The notes beneath the pieces were generated by a model. The model saw nothing but the letters and a program-made list of their open reading frames with translations. It made no database searches and was not told the origin of the DNA. Shown in pieces: positions 15,365 to 22,999 of a DNA stretch of 37,819 nucleotides; the stretch's first letter is position 1; the number at the start of each line of letters is the position of its first letter. Position numbers and translations under genes: made by a program. The stretch is taken from contig CACYNF010000014.1 of NCBI GenBank assembly GCA_902775595.1, positions 1 through 37,819 of the forward strand, read 5' to 3'. This DNA comes from an uncultured bacterium (GTDB lineage: Bacteria > Verrucomicrobiota > Kiritimatiellia > RFP12 > UBA1067).

Positions 15365-16165
15365 TCAGCGGTTCCCTCCCCTTCCACCTGGACCTCCGCG
15401 TCCTCCGCGACCTCCGCGCCTGCCGGGCCCGCCCGGCCCGCCGAAACCCCAGCCGGAGTCGGTCGCCTCGTATATGCTCTTGACCGTGTCTATTATCTCG
15501 GCAGCGTCGTCGCCCTGGAATCCCAGCGCCTCCGCCGTCTGGACGAGAAGATTGTCGCGCTCCGCCCTGTTGAGCTCGCGTATCCTGCCGTCGATCTCGC
15601 CGATCTCCTGAAAGGCCTCGCGCCTTTCCTCCTCCGTCATGTCCATGAACCCGCGCATCTTCTCCTCGACGGCCTCGCGTTTCTCGATCATGTCCTGAAG
15701 GTCCGAATGAACCTTGAGCATCGCAGGCGACATGCGCGACGTGTCGATCGACGAAAGAAAGTCGATCTTCGACTGTGCGCGCTCGAGACGGTGGCGGCGG
15801 AACTGCGCCATGCTGTTGGTTATCTGCGCGTAGCGCTCGGGCTCCTCCTTCTTGAGACGCTCCATGTCCGCGCGGAAGTCCCAGTTCCGCGGTCCCCGAT
15901 CACGCCGCGCCGTCTCTTCCTCCTTCATCTTCTCGACTTCAATGCCCTGCTTCGCAAGCATGCCCTCGAGCTCCTTTATGCGCGAGCGCAGTACGCGCAT
16001 CTCCTTCTCCGCCGCCTCGTCGGGGCGAGATTCTGCCTTGACCATCTTGGGCGAGGTCTTTTCCGGCGCGGTTTTCGGGGCCCCTGCGGACGGGGCGAAG
16101 CAAAAGCCGATGGCGGCCCCTGCGAGGAGCGAGATGACGACCGGCGAGAAGTTTCTGATTTTCAT
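15365..16165 (-). CDS. Membrane-anchored coiled-coil protein with Gly/Arg-rich tail, function unknown
   Basis: Predicted 266-residue protein of no recognised family. Residues about 8-25 form a signal peptide or membrane anchor (FSPVVISLLAGAAIGFCFA). Residues about 45-85 look like a coiled coil (EKEMRVLRSRIKELEGMLAKQGIEVEKMKEEE), followed by a long, highly charged helical stretch and an EEERREAFQEIGEIDGRIRELN segment loosely reminiscent of Spy/CpxP-type periplasmic helices. The last 30 or so residues are Gly/Pro/Arg only (GGPGGPGRRGGRGG repeats). ATG 16165 has GGAG 7 nt upstream, inside the end of the preceding gene. It sits in an operon with the degenerate phosphodiesterase and methyltransferase. 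Confidence 0.75.
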   Translation of the reverse strand: MKIRNFSPVVISLLAGAAIGFCFAPSAGAPKTAPEKTSPKMVKAESRPDEAAEKEMRVLRSRIKELEGMLAKQGIEVEKMKEEETARRDRGPRNWDFRADMERLKKEEPERYAQITNSMAQFRRHRLERAQSKIDFLSSIDTSRMSPAMLKVHSDLQDMIEKREAVEEKMRGFMDMTEEERREAFQEIGEIDGRIRELNRAERDNLLVQTAEALGFQGDDAAEIIDTVKSIYEATDSGWGFGGPGGPGRRGGRGGRGGPGGRGGNR

Positions 16166-16169
16166 GTTT

Positions 16170-17315
16170 TTACTCCGACTTTGCCACGGCGCATCTGCGC
16201 CCGTGCGTTCCCCTGACTGTCCCCCTGTTGAAAAAGAAAAGCTCCTTCGGGTCGAAGCCCGGCTTGTTGTGGATGTCGACATGCGACGCGAAATCCGGCG
16301 CCTCGCGCCTGTCGGTCCACCAGGAGTATTCGCACCACGAGCCTTCTCTGGCGAGCAGGACGGTGCAGTCGCCAAGCGCCGCGCGACAGGCCTCGTCCGG
16401 AAGCCCATAGTCGCCGGTCGCGAGCAAAAGCTCCGCAGCCTTTGCCCTTTCGTCGCCGTAGACTACGCAGAACTCGTGGTCGCACACCGCAAACGCCTTC
16501 GACTGGTAGAAGTCTGGATACGACATCCCCGCGACTGTGCGCGTCCTGAAGAGGTCTTCGCGGCGCAGCACGACGTTCGGCTTCACGCTCTCCGCCGTCA
16601 CTTCCGTTATCTCGTAGTCGCCCATGACCCTGAGGGCGCAGCCGCGGCGCATGCAGATGTCGGCGATGCGCTCGAGCTGGCGGCGGAATTCCTTCAGCGC
16701 CGACTTCGCGGCCGGCGAATCAGGTCCCTTCGCCTGCGCCGCGTAGTCGAGCGTCGGGAGATACAGATACGCCTCGTCGACGTCGTGCGCGTTCGTCATT
16801 TCCTCAAACCACGAGATGCACATGCGCCCGACCTTCGGCGAGGCAAGCGGCCCCCAGTAGCGCCAAAGCGGAAACTTGCCGCAGAGCTTCTCGAGAATCG
16901 GCGCCATCCCCGTCGGCTTCGTGTAGCAGCTCATCACCATGCCGCCGCCGTGCTTGTGGATTGGCGCGGGGGAGATGATCACGTCCGCCTCCTCGCCGAG
17001 CGACTGCTGGAAGAAGAACATGCCGACAGTACCGCCCTGGGCGCGGCGGTCGGCCCAAACGCGACGCCCATTCACGATGCGCGAGCTCTGCTCCCAGAAA
17101 AGTGGCTTTCTCAAAACCTCCGACCACCAGCCATTGGAGACCAAGCCGTGCTCCGCAGGATAGAGCCCAGTCCTGAGCGACGCCTGGGCGACGCATGTTA
17201 CGGCGGGGAACACGCTCGGCGCGGAGTGAAACTTAAGCCCCGCCATCTCGAGCATTCCGTTACGCTCGAGGAGATCGTAGCCAAGCCCGGCCGCCACTAC
17301 AGTCAAAGTCTTCAT
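16170..17315 (-). CDS. Alkaline-phosphatase-superfamily phosphodiesterase-like protein with altered metal site
   Basis: Predicted 381-residue member of the type I phosphodiesterase/nucleotide pyrophosphatase fold (PF01663). The nucleophile region FPAVTCVAQASLRTGLYPAEHGLVSNGW fits the family (Thr40). Canonical metal ligands are replaced: the first DG motif reads AAGLGYD (Asp to Ala9), the D-x-x-x-H motif reads LDYAAQAKGPD (D190, Q194) and the DH pair reads MGDYEIT (D233, Y234); a late H-x-D-I-H remains (HVDIHNK). It may be a single-metal or non-catalytic relative, as I recall for family members in some lipid/terpenoid clusters. The start ATG 17315 is 10 nt from TATAAT, so the mRNA is nearly leaderless. 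First gene of a six-gene operon. Confidence 0.78.
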   Translation of the reverse strand: MKTLTVVAAGLGYDLLERNGMLEMAGLKFHSAPSVFPAVTCVAQASLRTGLYPAEHGLVSNGWWSEVLRKPLFWEQSSRIVNGRRVWADRRAQGGTVGMFFFQQSLGEEADVIISPAPIHKHGGGMVMSCYTKPTGMAPILEKLCGKFPLWRYWGPLASPKVGRMCISWFEEMTNAHDVDEAYLYLPTLDYAAQAKGPDSPAAKSALKEFRRQLERIADICMRRGCALRVMGDYEITEVTAESVKPNVVLRREDLFRTRTVAGMSYPDFYQSKAFAVCDHEFCVVYGDERAKAAELLLATGDYGLPDEACRAALGDCTVLLAREGSWCEYSWWTDRREAPDFASHVDIHNKPGFDPKELFFFNRGTVRGTHGRRCAVAKSE

Positions 17316-17325
17316 CAGGGCTTAA

Positions 17326-17355
17326 ATTATACCAAAACCCTTCGCTTCCGCTCAA
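17326..17355 (-). promoter_or_regulatory. Promoter of the six-gene phosphodiesterase-to-acyltransferase operon
   Basis: TTGAGC (17355-17350) and TGGTATAAT (17334-17326) with an 18-nt spacer. The -10 ends 10 nt before the ATG, leaving a leader of only about 3 nt. The promoter lies within a larger inverted repeat that could terminate the upstream GH36-like gene. Confidence 0.7.
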
Positions 17356-17375
17356 CACCGCGGAGCCTCGGGTTT
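17334..17375 (-). terminator. Possible terminator of the GH36-like gene
   Basis: On the minus strand AAACCC and GGGTTTT flank a partly paired GC-rich interior (GCTCCGC against GCGGAAGC). It follows the GH36-like stop by 25 nt and overlaps the promoter of the next operon. Weak because the interior pairing is imperfect. Confidence 0.35.
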
Positions 17376-17399
17376 CACCCAAAAATCATCGTCGGAATC

Positions 17400-18566
17400 T
17401 CACCGCACTCTGGCCCAGACAAAGTCGAGCCTGTCCGGAACGGTGGCGGTGAGAACGCCGTCCTTCACGACGGCTGCGCCGCGCGGAGAAAGAACCTCCG
17501 CCGAAGAAGCGGGTCCGAACGGCCCGAGATCGAGCGTACAGTCCTGCCGCGCGTTCAGCTCGCGGAACAGGACGACGTCTAGTCCCTCCTCCCCCTTGAC
17601 GACGAAACCCGTCCAGGCGACGCCGTCGGGCTTTTCGCCGACCGGATGGACCACCCCCGAGTGCAGGCGGTCGCGGTGGCGCTTCCATACAGCGACGAAC
17701 GGAGCAAGACGCGCAACCGTCTCCGGCGCGAGGCCGCTCGCCTCGAACCATCCGAGCGGGCTGCCGAGCATGACGGATGCAAAAACGCTTTCGATCGGCC
17801 AGTTCGCCGGCGCGAGCGGATCGCCCGCATATTTTTCCTGGTTGCGCAGTGGATTCAGCACCTCCATCCTCAGCCGGACCGGATCGACCACGTCCGCGAG
17901 CGCCCAGAACTGCCGCAGCGTCTGATGCGGCCAGTACTTGCCCCAGTCGGTGTAGCGGTTCTCGACGAAGACGGGACCGATCTCAGGAAGACCGAAGTAA
18001 CCCGGCCTACGCTCCGCCGTGACGTCGAGATCAAAGACGACACGGCCGTCAGAGCCCTTCAGTACCTTCTCGAACAACGCGGACTGGCGTTCGAGCGAGA
18101 CGGACGAACGCGTCTTGAGCGAGTCGATCTTGAAGTAGCTGATTCCGAGCGTGCGGTGGAAGCCGAGCAGGAGATCGGCGTCTCGCTCCCAGTTCGCCGC
18201 GTCGTTTGAAGAGTCAGGACCGAACCAAAGTCCGAGCCCCATGCCCTTCGAGGCCGCCGCGTCGACGAGGGGTTTCAGTCCGTTGGGGAAGCGGACGGGA
18301 TCCGGCTTCCAGAACTCCGGGTCTGTCGCCCAGTAGCCGTCCCACACGCCCTTTCCGTTCGCGGCGGACGAATTCGCAGTGCGGCCCTTCTGCCATCCGT
18401 CGTCGATCTGCACGATGTCGACGCCCAGCTTCGCCGCCGCGTCGATCTCCTTCAGCATGAACGGCTCGCACAGCCGCGCGTCGCGGTTCCGGTCGCCCCA
18501 GGTGTTCGAAAGGAAGAGTCCGTCGCGCCCTGGAACGAACGGACGCAGTGCGCGCTGAGCGGCCAT
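17400..18566 (-). CDS. 5'-truncated GH36-like alpha-galactosidase
   Basis: The intact part codes for the TIM barrel and C-terminal domain of an alpha-galactosidase (GH36/melibiase type): LFLSNTWGDRNRDARL, GVDIVQIDDGWQKG, GLWFGPDSSND and the nucleophile segment GISYFKIDSLKT, then VFVENRYTDWGKYWPHQTLRQFW. In the same frame, coding homology continues upstream of ATG 18566 to about 18760 (for example TVYLRLAPLPGSRSWEGPDFEV and TLEIPYEGGAIGRRAALM), then stops abruptly where the sequence becomes a GH43 gene in another frame. The usual N-terminal beta-sandwich of over 200 residues is missing, with its signal peptide and promoter. It is therefore probably a pseudogene or, if the junction is artificial, half of a real gene. 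High GC, like most of the window. Confidence 0.85.
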   Translation of the reverse strand: MAAQRALRPFVPGRDGLFLSNTWGDRNRDARLCEPFMLKEIDAAAKLGVDIVQIDDGWQKGRTANSSAANGKGVWDGYWATDPEFWKPDPVRFPNGLKPLVDAAASKGMGLGLWFGPDSSNDAANWERDADLLLGFHRTLGISYFKIDSLKTRSSVSLERQSALFEKVLKGSDGRVVFDLDVTAERRPGYFGLPEIGPVFVENRYTDWGKYWPHQTLRQFWALADVVDPVRLRMEVLNPLRNQEKYAGDPLAPANWPIESVFASVMLGSPLGWFEASGLAPETVARLAPFVAVWKRHRDRLHSGVVHPVGEKPDGVAWTGFVVKGEEGLDVVLFRELNARQDCTLDLGPFGPASSAEVLSPRGAAVVKDGVLTATVPDRLDFVWARVR

Positions 18567-19576
18567 GAGCGCGGCGCGGCGGCCGATCGCGCCGCCTTCA
18601 TAAGGAATCTCCAGCGTGCGGCACGGACGCTCAACGACGGTGACGCCTCGTGGCGAATCGGGCCTGACCTCGAAGTCCGGCCCCTCCCAGCTGCGCGAAC
18701 CGGGAAGCGGGGCCAGACGCAGATAGACCGTGCCCTTCCCAGTGACAACGTCCTGCAGATCGCCGGCGCCTCCGTCCAGTCCTTCACGGCGAGACGCCAG
18801 TAGCGGCCTGTCTCGTTTATGAAGTCATCAGACAATTCGGAGATGTGCAAGGTCGAATTGTGTTCGGATGTATAGATATGATACGCCTTGCCGTCATCAT
18901 TGACAAAGAGCGTTTGGTCGCGAGAGGTCTGTCCCCTCCAGAATGTTGCAGCAAACGGGTACTTACATCTCCTGATCCGGTCATTCTCACCACCGCACCG
19001 GCAATCGGAAACACCACATGCGTCAGACATGACCTGAACCGTCATCAAAGCCGAATCCACGCCTTGCGGCCAGACACCCGCATTTGGACGCCGGCATCCA
19101 ATGTAGGTGAAGAGCCCGACAGGACGATCATTGACCGCAATACCGACCATTGCCGTGTCATAAGTCTGAGGCCGTGTCTTCAATTCAAGATGAAAATACA
19201 GAACAAACTGTTTCGTCTTCGGGCAAAAGACGACCTTTGGGCGCTCGACGATGCAGCCATCCTCAAGGTCATGCCAATCCGACGAGCTTGTCGTCAGGAC
19301 CGCGCCCTCGTCCTTCCAATTGGACAGGTCTACACTCGAATAGCAATGCACGGCTATTCCATGTGCGGCATTTCCCGCGTCACCAGCAATCTTATGCTCT
19401 CCGTACCAATAGTATCGACCCTCATGCCACATCACTCCGCCGCCATGCGCGTTGATGTGAACGCCCTTGTCATCCGGCCAAAGGTCGCCGTCACACGGCC
19501 CAGCCGAAACCACCAAGCCAATCGCTAGAACCAAGAACAGCAACACACACTTCATAGTCACAATCATCTTAGTCAT
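18452..19576 (-). CDS. 3'-truncated GH43-like glycosidase running out of frame into GH36 sequence
   Basis: Residues about 1-273 (19576 to about 18758) match the start of a secreted GH43 five-bladed propeller of the exo-beta-1,3-galactanase type: signal peptide KCVLLFLVLAIGLVVSAG, HINAHGGGVMWHEGRYYWYGEHK, CYSSVDLSNWKDEGAVL, CIVERPKVVFCPKTKQFVLYFHLE and FVNDDGKAYHIYTSEHNSTLHISELSDDF. After WTEAPAI, where this family continues with a K-YY-L-x-x-SGCTGW segment, the frame turns into about 100 residues of nonsense that overlap the GH36-like gene in another phase. About a third of the enzyme is missing. ATG 19576 or 19555 could be the start; neither has a strong ribosome binding site. Base composition is visibly less GC-rich than in the sequence left of 18760. 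Confidence 0.82.
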   Translation of the reverse strand: MTKMIVTMKCVLLFLVLAIGLVVSAGPCDGDLWPDDKGVHINAHGGGVMWHEGRYYWYGEHKIAGDAGNAAHGIAVHCYSSVDLSNWKDEGAVLTTSSSDWHDLEDGCIVERPKVVFCPKTKQFVLYFHLELKTRPQTYDTAMVGIAVNDRPVGLFTYIGCRRPNAGVWPQGVDSALMTVQVMSDACGVSDCRCGGENDRIRRCKYPFAATFWRGQTSRDQTLFVNDDGKAYHIYTSEHNSTLHISELSDDFINETGRYWRLAVKDWTEAPAICRTLSLGRARSICVWPRFPVRAAGRGRTSRSGPIRHEASPSLSVRAARWRFLMKAARSAAAPRSWPLSAHCVRSFQGATDSSFRTPGATGTATRGCASRSC

Positions 19577-19677
19577 TTCCGATGTATCAGTTCTTCGAAA
19601 TCACCCTCGAATGTTATCCGCCACAAACAAATCTAACGGAAGCAAAAACAATCCTTCAACATGATTGAGCATTGTCT

Positions 19678-22299
19678 TCAGTCCTCCATTTGTGACTTGA
19701 ATCGAATGATGGCTTGTGGCGTTTCATCCATAGGGGAATACTCCATCCAACCGTCAAAGCCCAAGCCGTCGTTGTCGTAGACGCGAATGTTGAAAGGGAT
19801 CTCACAGCCAAGGCCAAGCGACTTCAAGTCAACTTCAAAGTCATAGACCTTGTGATAACCAATCTGCCGCGCCAGATTCCAGGAACCCACCGAGAGTTCG
19901 GCCTTTCCTTTTGGTCCTTCAAGAACCTTGACGAAGGGCTTGTCCGTCGCGATTAGCGCAAGCTTCCAACCTCCAAGTCGCAAAACCACGCAATCGCCAG
20001 TCAGCGGATCATTCGGCACGGGACAGTGAACATCGTCCCAGCAAGTAATCTTGAATCTCAACTTGCCGTCCGCATACGCCGTATTGACCCACACCCACAG
20101 ATCGCCCCACCACCTCCAAGTGCGGTCAGCATGTTCGGGCATGGCCTTGAAAACCTCGTATACCTGCTCGTATTCCTTCAGCAGAATGTCGGCCGCTTCA
20201 GTGCCTTTCATCGTCGACCCCGGAACGACTATCTTGATCGGGCGTTTCGCCACTTCCGCAGCATCCGATTCAACCACCTTTGCAAAGCTCGCGTCCTCAA
20301 GCCGCAGTGCCGACGGATTCGCCGAAATCTCCCAGAGAGCGACACCATCCGCAATTGGCACGGAACACCGATTGCCCATCGTATCGACCTGAAAGGCAGC
20401 TGTCGCATCCGTCTTGACGCGGATACGCATCGGCTTCTCCGCATAATCATCCCATCCGGCAATGACAAAGCCCCTGCCGCCCTGCGCGTTCCTGAAGCGG
20501 AGCACCTGGCGGCTCGGTCCGTCAAAAAGGACACCGTCCGCCGCTTGATGACGGAAGATCGAGGCCAATGCCGAAAACGCGGCGGCTCCCGTTCGCGGAT
20601 GCCAGTCAGCGGAAAAGACACCGTAGCCCTGTTCCGAATCGGCAGGATCCCATCCCGTCGCCCGCAGGTTGTACCAGATGTAGTCGACGGATCCCCGGCT
20701 CATCGAAAAGAGAATCTTCTGCCACATCGCCACGCCCATCGCACGGTCCGTCGGACGCATGCCAGCCGACGAAAGCGCCGTTTCGTTCGCGTACCACGGA
20801 ATCCGGATGCCCATTCGCTCCCGCCATTCGAGGAAACTGCGAACCTTGAGCGAATACTCCTTTGCCGGAGCATGGAGATGGACGGCGTGTGCATCGACCA
20901 CATCCTGAAGGTCTCGCACGAGATTCTCGTGGAACATCGGACGAATGACGTTTGACGGATGACGCACGGAACTTTCCGCGGCGAATCCGCACGGGATAAC
21001 CTTCGCCGACGGGCAGACGGACTTCACGCCCTCCGCAAACGCGCGAACCTGCCCGACCGCGACATCGAGCGGAAACGTCTTCGGATTCGACATGTCCCAT
21101 TCGTTGCCGACCTCGTAATAGGCGACACGATCACCATAGCGCTTCGCAAGTTCGACACCGTATTCCCGCAGGGCATCCGTACGAAGCGCGAAAAGCTTCT
21201 CCCCATCTGCACCCTTCATCTGCGCCCAGCCTGCCGGCCACCAGACAATGGCATCAAGCGCCAGACCATGTTCCGTCAGGGCCGCAAGATAATCATCGCT
21301 CGACTTCCAGTTCCAGGTCTCAGTCGAGGGACGCACTCCGGCGAACTGCAGCGCATCGCCCCGAACCATCTTCGCTCCCAAGGCGACAAGCGCGTCAATG
21401 CCTTGCGCCGAGTCACCGGACGACATGCGCAGACCGTGAAAGTTGAACCCAAGGCGAAACTCACCCCGCGGCTGTAACGGCGTGACTTCGTGCGTGTCAA
21501 TGTACGCCCACGTCGTCCTGTTCGTCGCTACCTGTCCACCGCACGCCGCGACGACGGTAACGTAACGGACGCCCTTCGACAAGGCCTCCTTCATCGGACG
21601 GCGCAACTCGCCGCCCGACGCCAATTTCACCGGAAAACCCCCTTCGCGGCGGTTGCCGAAATAATCCTCGACCTTCAGATGGACTTCGCCTTCGAAGGGA
21701 CTGTCGGAGGCATTCCGCAGAACCAGAACCGCCTTCTCATCCTTGCCGTCGCGGACAATGTGCAGCGGGTTCCCCGTCTCGACATCGACGCGTAACGCCT
21801 CTGCAGCCGTCTCACGAGTCACGGCATCAATGCCGTACAATCGCGCACTCTGCCCCGGCACCTTCAGACGAAACGAGATGTCATTCAGATAATACGCCTC
21901 ATGGGAATCAAGGCAGAATGTGAAATCCGCCTCCTTCGCAAGTCCCGCCTTCGCCCTCACAAAGACGTTTGTACCGTGATCCTTGGCTTCACGGCGCAGA
22001 CACATCGTGGCCTCGCCCGAGAGTCCTCCGTCTGTCCTGAGAACGTAGCGGACGGCACCCTTCATCCGCCGCGGCCCCGGAAATCCTCGCTGCGGAACAA
22101 GCTGTCCACCCGTCTTTTCAAACGAAAGCCGCGCCTCGCCGTTCGTATAGGCGAAGGATGCGCCCCATGCGCCACCCCACCCGTCTTTCCCCTCGCGGAA
22201 CGGCATGACCTCCTCACGGACTGTCACTGCGTCGTCCGCCAGACAAGCGCTCTCGGCAAAGACTGCCGCGAGCACTAACTTTAGACATCCGAGTCTCAT
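19678..22299 (-). CDS. Secreted clan GH-A glycoside hydrolase with C-terminal CBM9-like domain
   Basis: Predicted 873-residue exported enzyme. The signal peptide is MRLGCLKLVLAAVFAESACLA. Residues about 25-270 look like a beta-sandwich region. A TIM barrel at about 280-600 carries the clan GH-A pair: acid/base Glu400 in YYEVGNEWDMS and probable nucleophile Glu506 in PWYANETALSS; the spacing and the surrounding LGFNFHGLRMSSG resemble GH39-type enzymes. The last 230 or so residues (from about 640) resemble a CBM9-like beta-sandwich (DRTWRWWGDLWVWVNTAYADGKLRFKITCWDD...IPFNIRVYDNDGLGFDGWMEYSP). The substrate is unknown. It begins 16 nt after the surface-protein fragment and ends 101 nt before the GH43 gene, so all are probably one operon. 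Confidence 0.85.
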   Translation of the reverse strand: MRLGCLKLVLAAVFAESACLADDAVTVREEVMPFREGKDGWGGAWGASFAYTNGEARLSFEKTGGQLVPQRGFPGPRRMKGAVRYVLRTDGGLSGEATMCLRREAKDHGTNVFVRAKAGLAKEADFTFCLDSHEAYYLNDISFRLKVPGQSARLYGIDAVTRETAAEALRVDVETGNPLHIVRDGKDEKAVLVLRNASDSPFEGEVHLKVEDYFGNRREGGFPVKLASGGELRRPMKEALSKGVRYVTVVAACGGQVATNRTTWAYIDTHEVTPLQPRGEFRLGFNFHGLRMSSGDSAQGIDALVALGAKMVRGDALQFAGVRPSTETWNWKSSDDYLAALTEHGLALDAIVWWPAGWAQMKGADGEKLFALRTDALREYGVELAKRYGDRVAYYEVGNEWDMSNPKTFPLDVAVGQVRAFAEGVKSVCPSAKVIPCGFAAESSVRHPSNVIRPMFHENLVRDLQDVVDAHAVHLHAPAKEYSLKVRSFLEWRERMGIRIPWYANETALSSAGMRPTDRAMGVAMWQKILFSMSRGSVDYIWYNLRATGWDPADSEQGYGVFSADWHPRTGAAAFSALASIFRHQAADGVLFDGPSRQVLRFRNAQGGRGFVIAGWDDYAEKPMRIRVKTDATAAFQVDTMGNRCSVPIADGVALWEISANPSALRLEDASFAKVVESDAAEVAKRPIKIVVPGSTMKGTEAADILLKEYEQVYEVFKAMPEHADRTWRWWGDLWVWVNTAYADGKLRFKITCWDDVHCPVPNDPLTGDCVVLRLGGWKLALIATDKPFVKVLEGPKGKAELSVGSWNLARQIGYHKVYDFEVDLKSLGLGCEIPFNIRVYDNDGLGFDGWMEYSPMDETPQAIIRFKSQMED

Positions 22300-22315
22300 C
22301 TTGGCGTTTTCAATA

Positions 22316-22981
22316 TCACTTTAAAACGATGAAAAGCCCAGGAGGGGCAGAAAGCTCGACCCCATTCGCCGTCACAGTCGCTTTCCTGCCGCGCAGATCA
22401 ACCACCGCGCCCGTGCCATCAACCAATTTCACCGTCGTCGGCAGATCTCTGGCTATTGTCGCCGCAGACCAGTCAAGAAGCGTTACCTTTGTGCGCACGG
22501 CCTTCAGAAATTCATCCGGCACGACGATCTCAAGCACCTTGCCAAAAGCAACCGTGCCCGTGAACTTGATCCGCGAGGTCGCATCCGCCAGTGAAACGCT
22601 CTCGATCGGCGCGTACTTGCCCGCACCGACCATCGTCGCGGTCCCCGGCACCGCCGCGAGCCGCACAAACGCCTCCGGCTCGTAGTCGTCATCCCAGTAG
22701 GAGAGCGAAATGTCCTTCAGCCAGTTCTGGGTATAGCAGGTCCAGACCGTACTGCCGTCTCCAACCACGGCAAGATGCCGCGTCCCACTCGGCGTAGTCG
22801 TCAGCGTGAAGGTATGAACAAGACCTTCAGAACTATTGGACTCCTTCGTTTCATATGTGCTCACGCCATCGAAATACATCTTTCCGACATTCGTGCTGTT
22901 CGCCGTTTTGAACACACTTGTATTCTCATACGTGCCGGTAAATTGACCCGTAATCGTACATTTATCCCACGTACACGACAT
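22316..22981 (-). CDS. C-terminal fragment of the interrupted surface protein
   Basis: 221 residues in the same frame as the next gene upstream (23000-24733), from which it is separated by a TGA and six further codons. It has beta-rich sequence without catalytic motifs (TWDKCTITGQFTGTYENTS..., KLVDGTGAVVDLRGRKATVTANG) and ends in PPGLFIVLK, a short hydrophobic C-terminus like those that close large repeat surface proteins in PVC bacteria. The ATG at 22981 has no ribosome binding site and no signal peptide, so it is best read as the 3' part of one gene of about 805 codons, disrupted by a single nonsense codon. Confidence 0.75.
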   Translation of the reverse strand: MSCTWDKCTITGQFTGTYENTSVFKTANSTNVGKMYFDGVSTYETKESNSSEGLVHTFTLTTTPSGTRHLAVVGDGSTVWTCYTQNWLKDISLSYWDDDYEPEAFVRLAAVPGTATMVGAGKYAPIESVSLADATSRIKFTGTVAFGKVLEIVVPDEFLKAVRTKVTLLDWSAATIARDLPTTVKLVDGTGAVVDLRGRKATVTANGVELSAPPGLFIVLK

Positions 22982-22999
22982 GCCAACAAGATTCTGATA

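Noticed and set aside
15365..15480. Repeats in the Gly/Arg-rich coding end taken as a CRISPR-like or satellite array
   Set aside because: Irregular codon-level repeats inside a reading frame; no spacers or fixed unit. No CRISPR array was found anywhere in the window.
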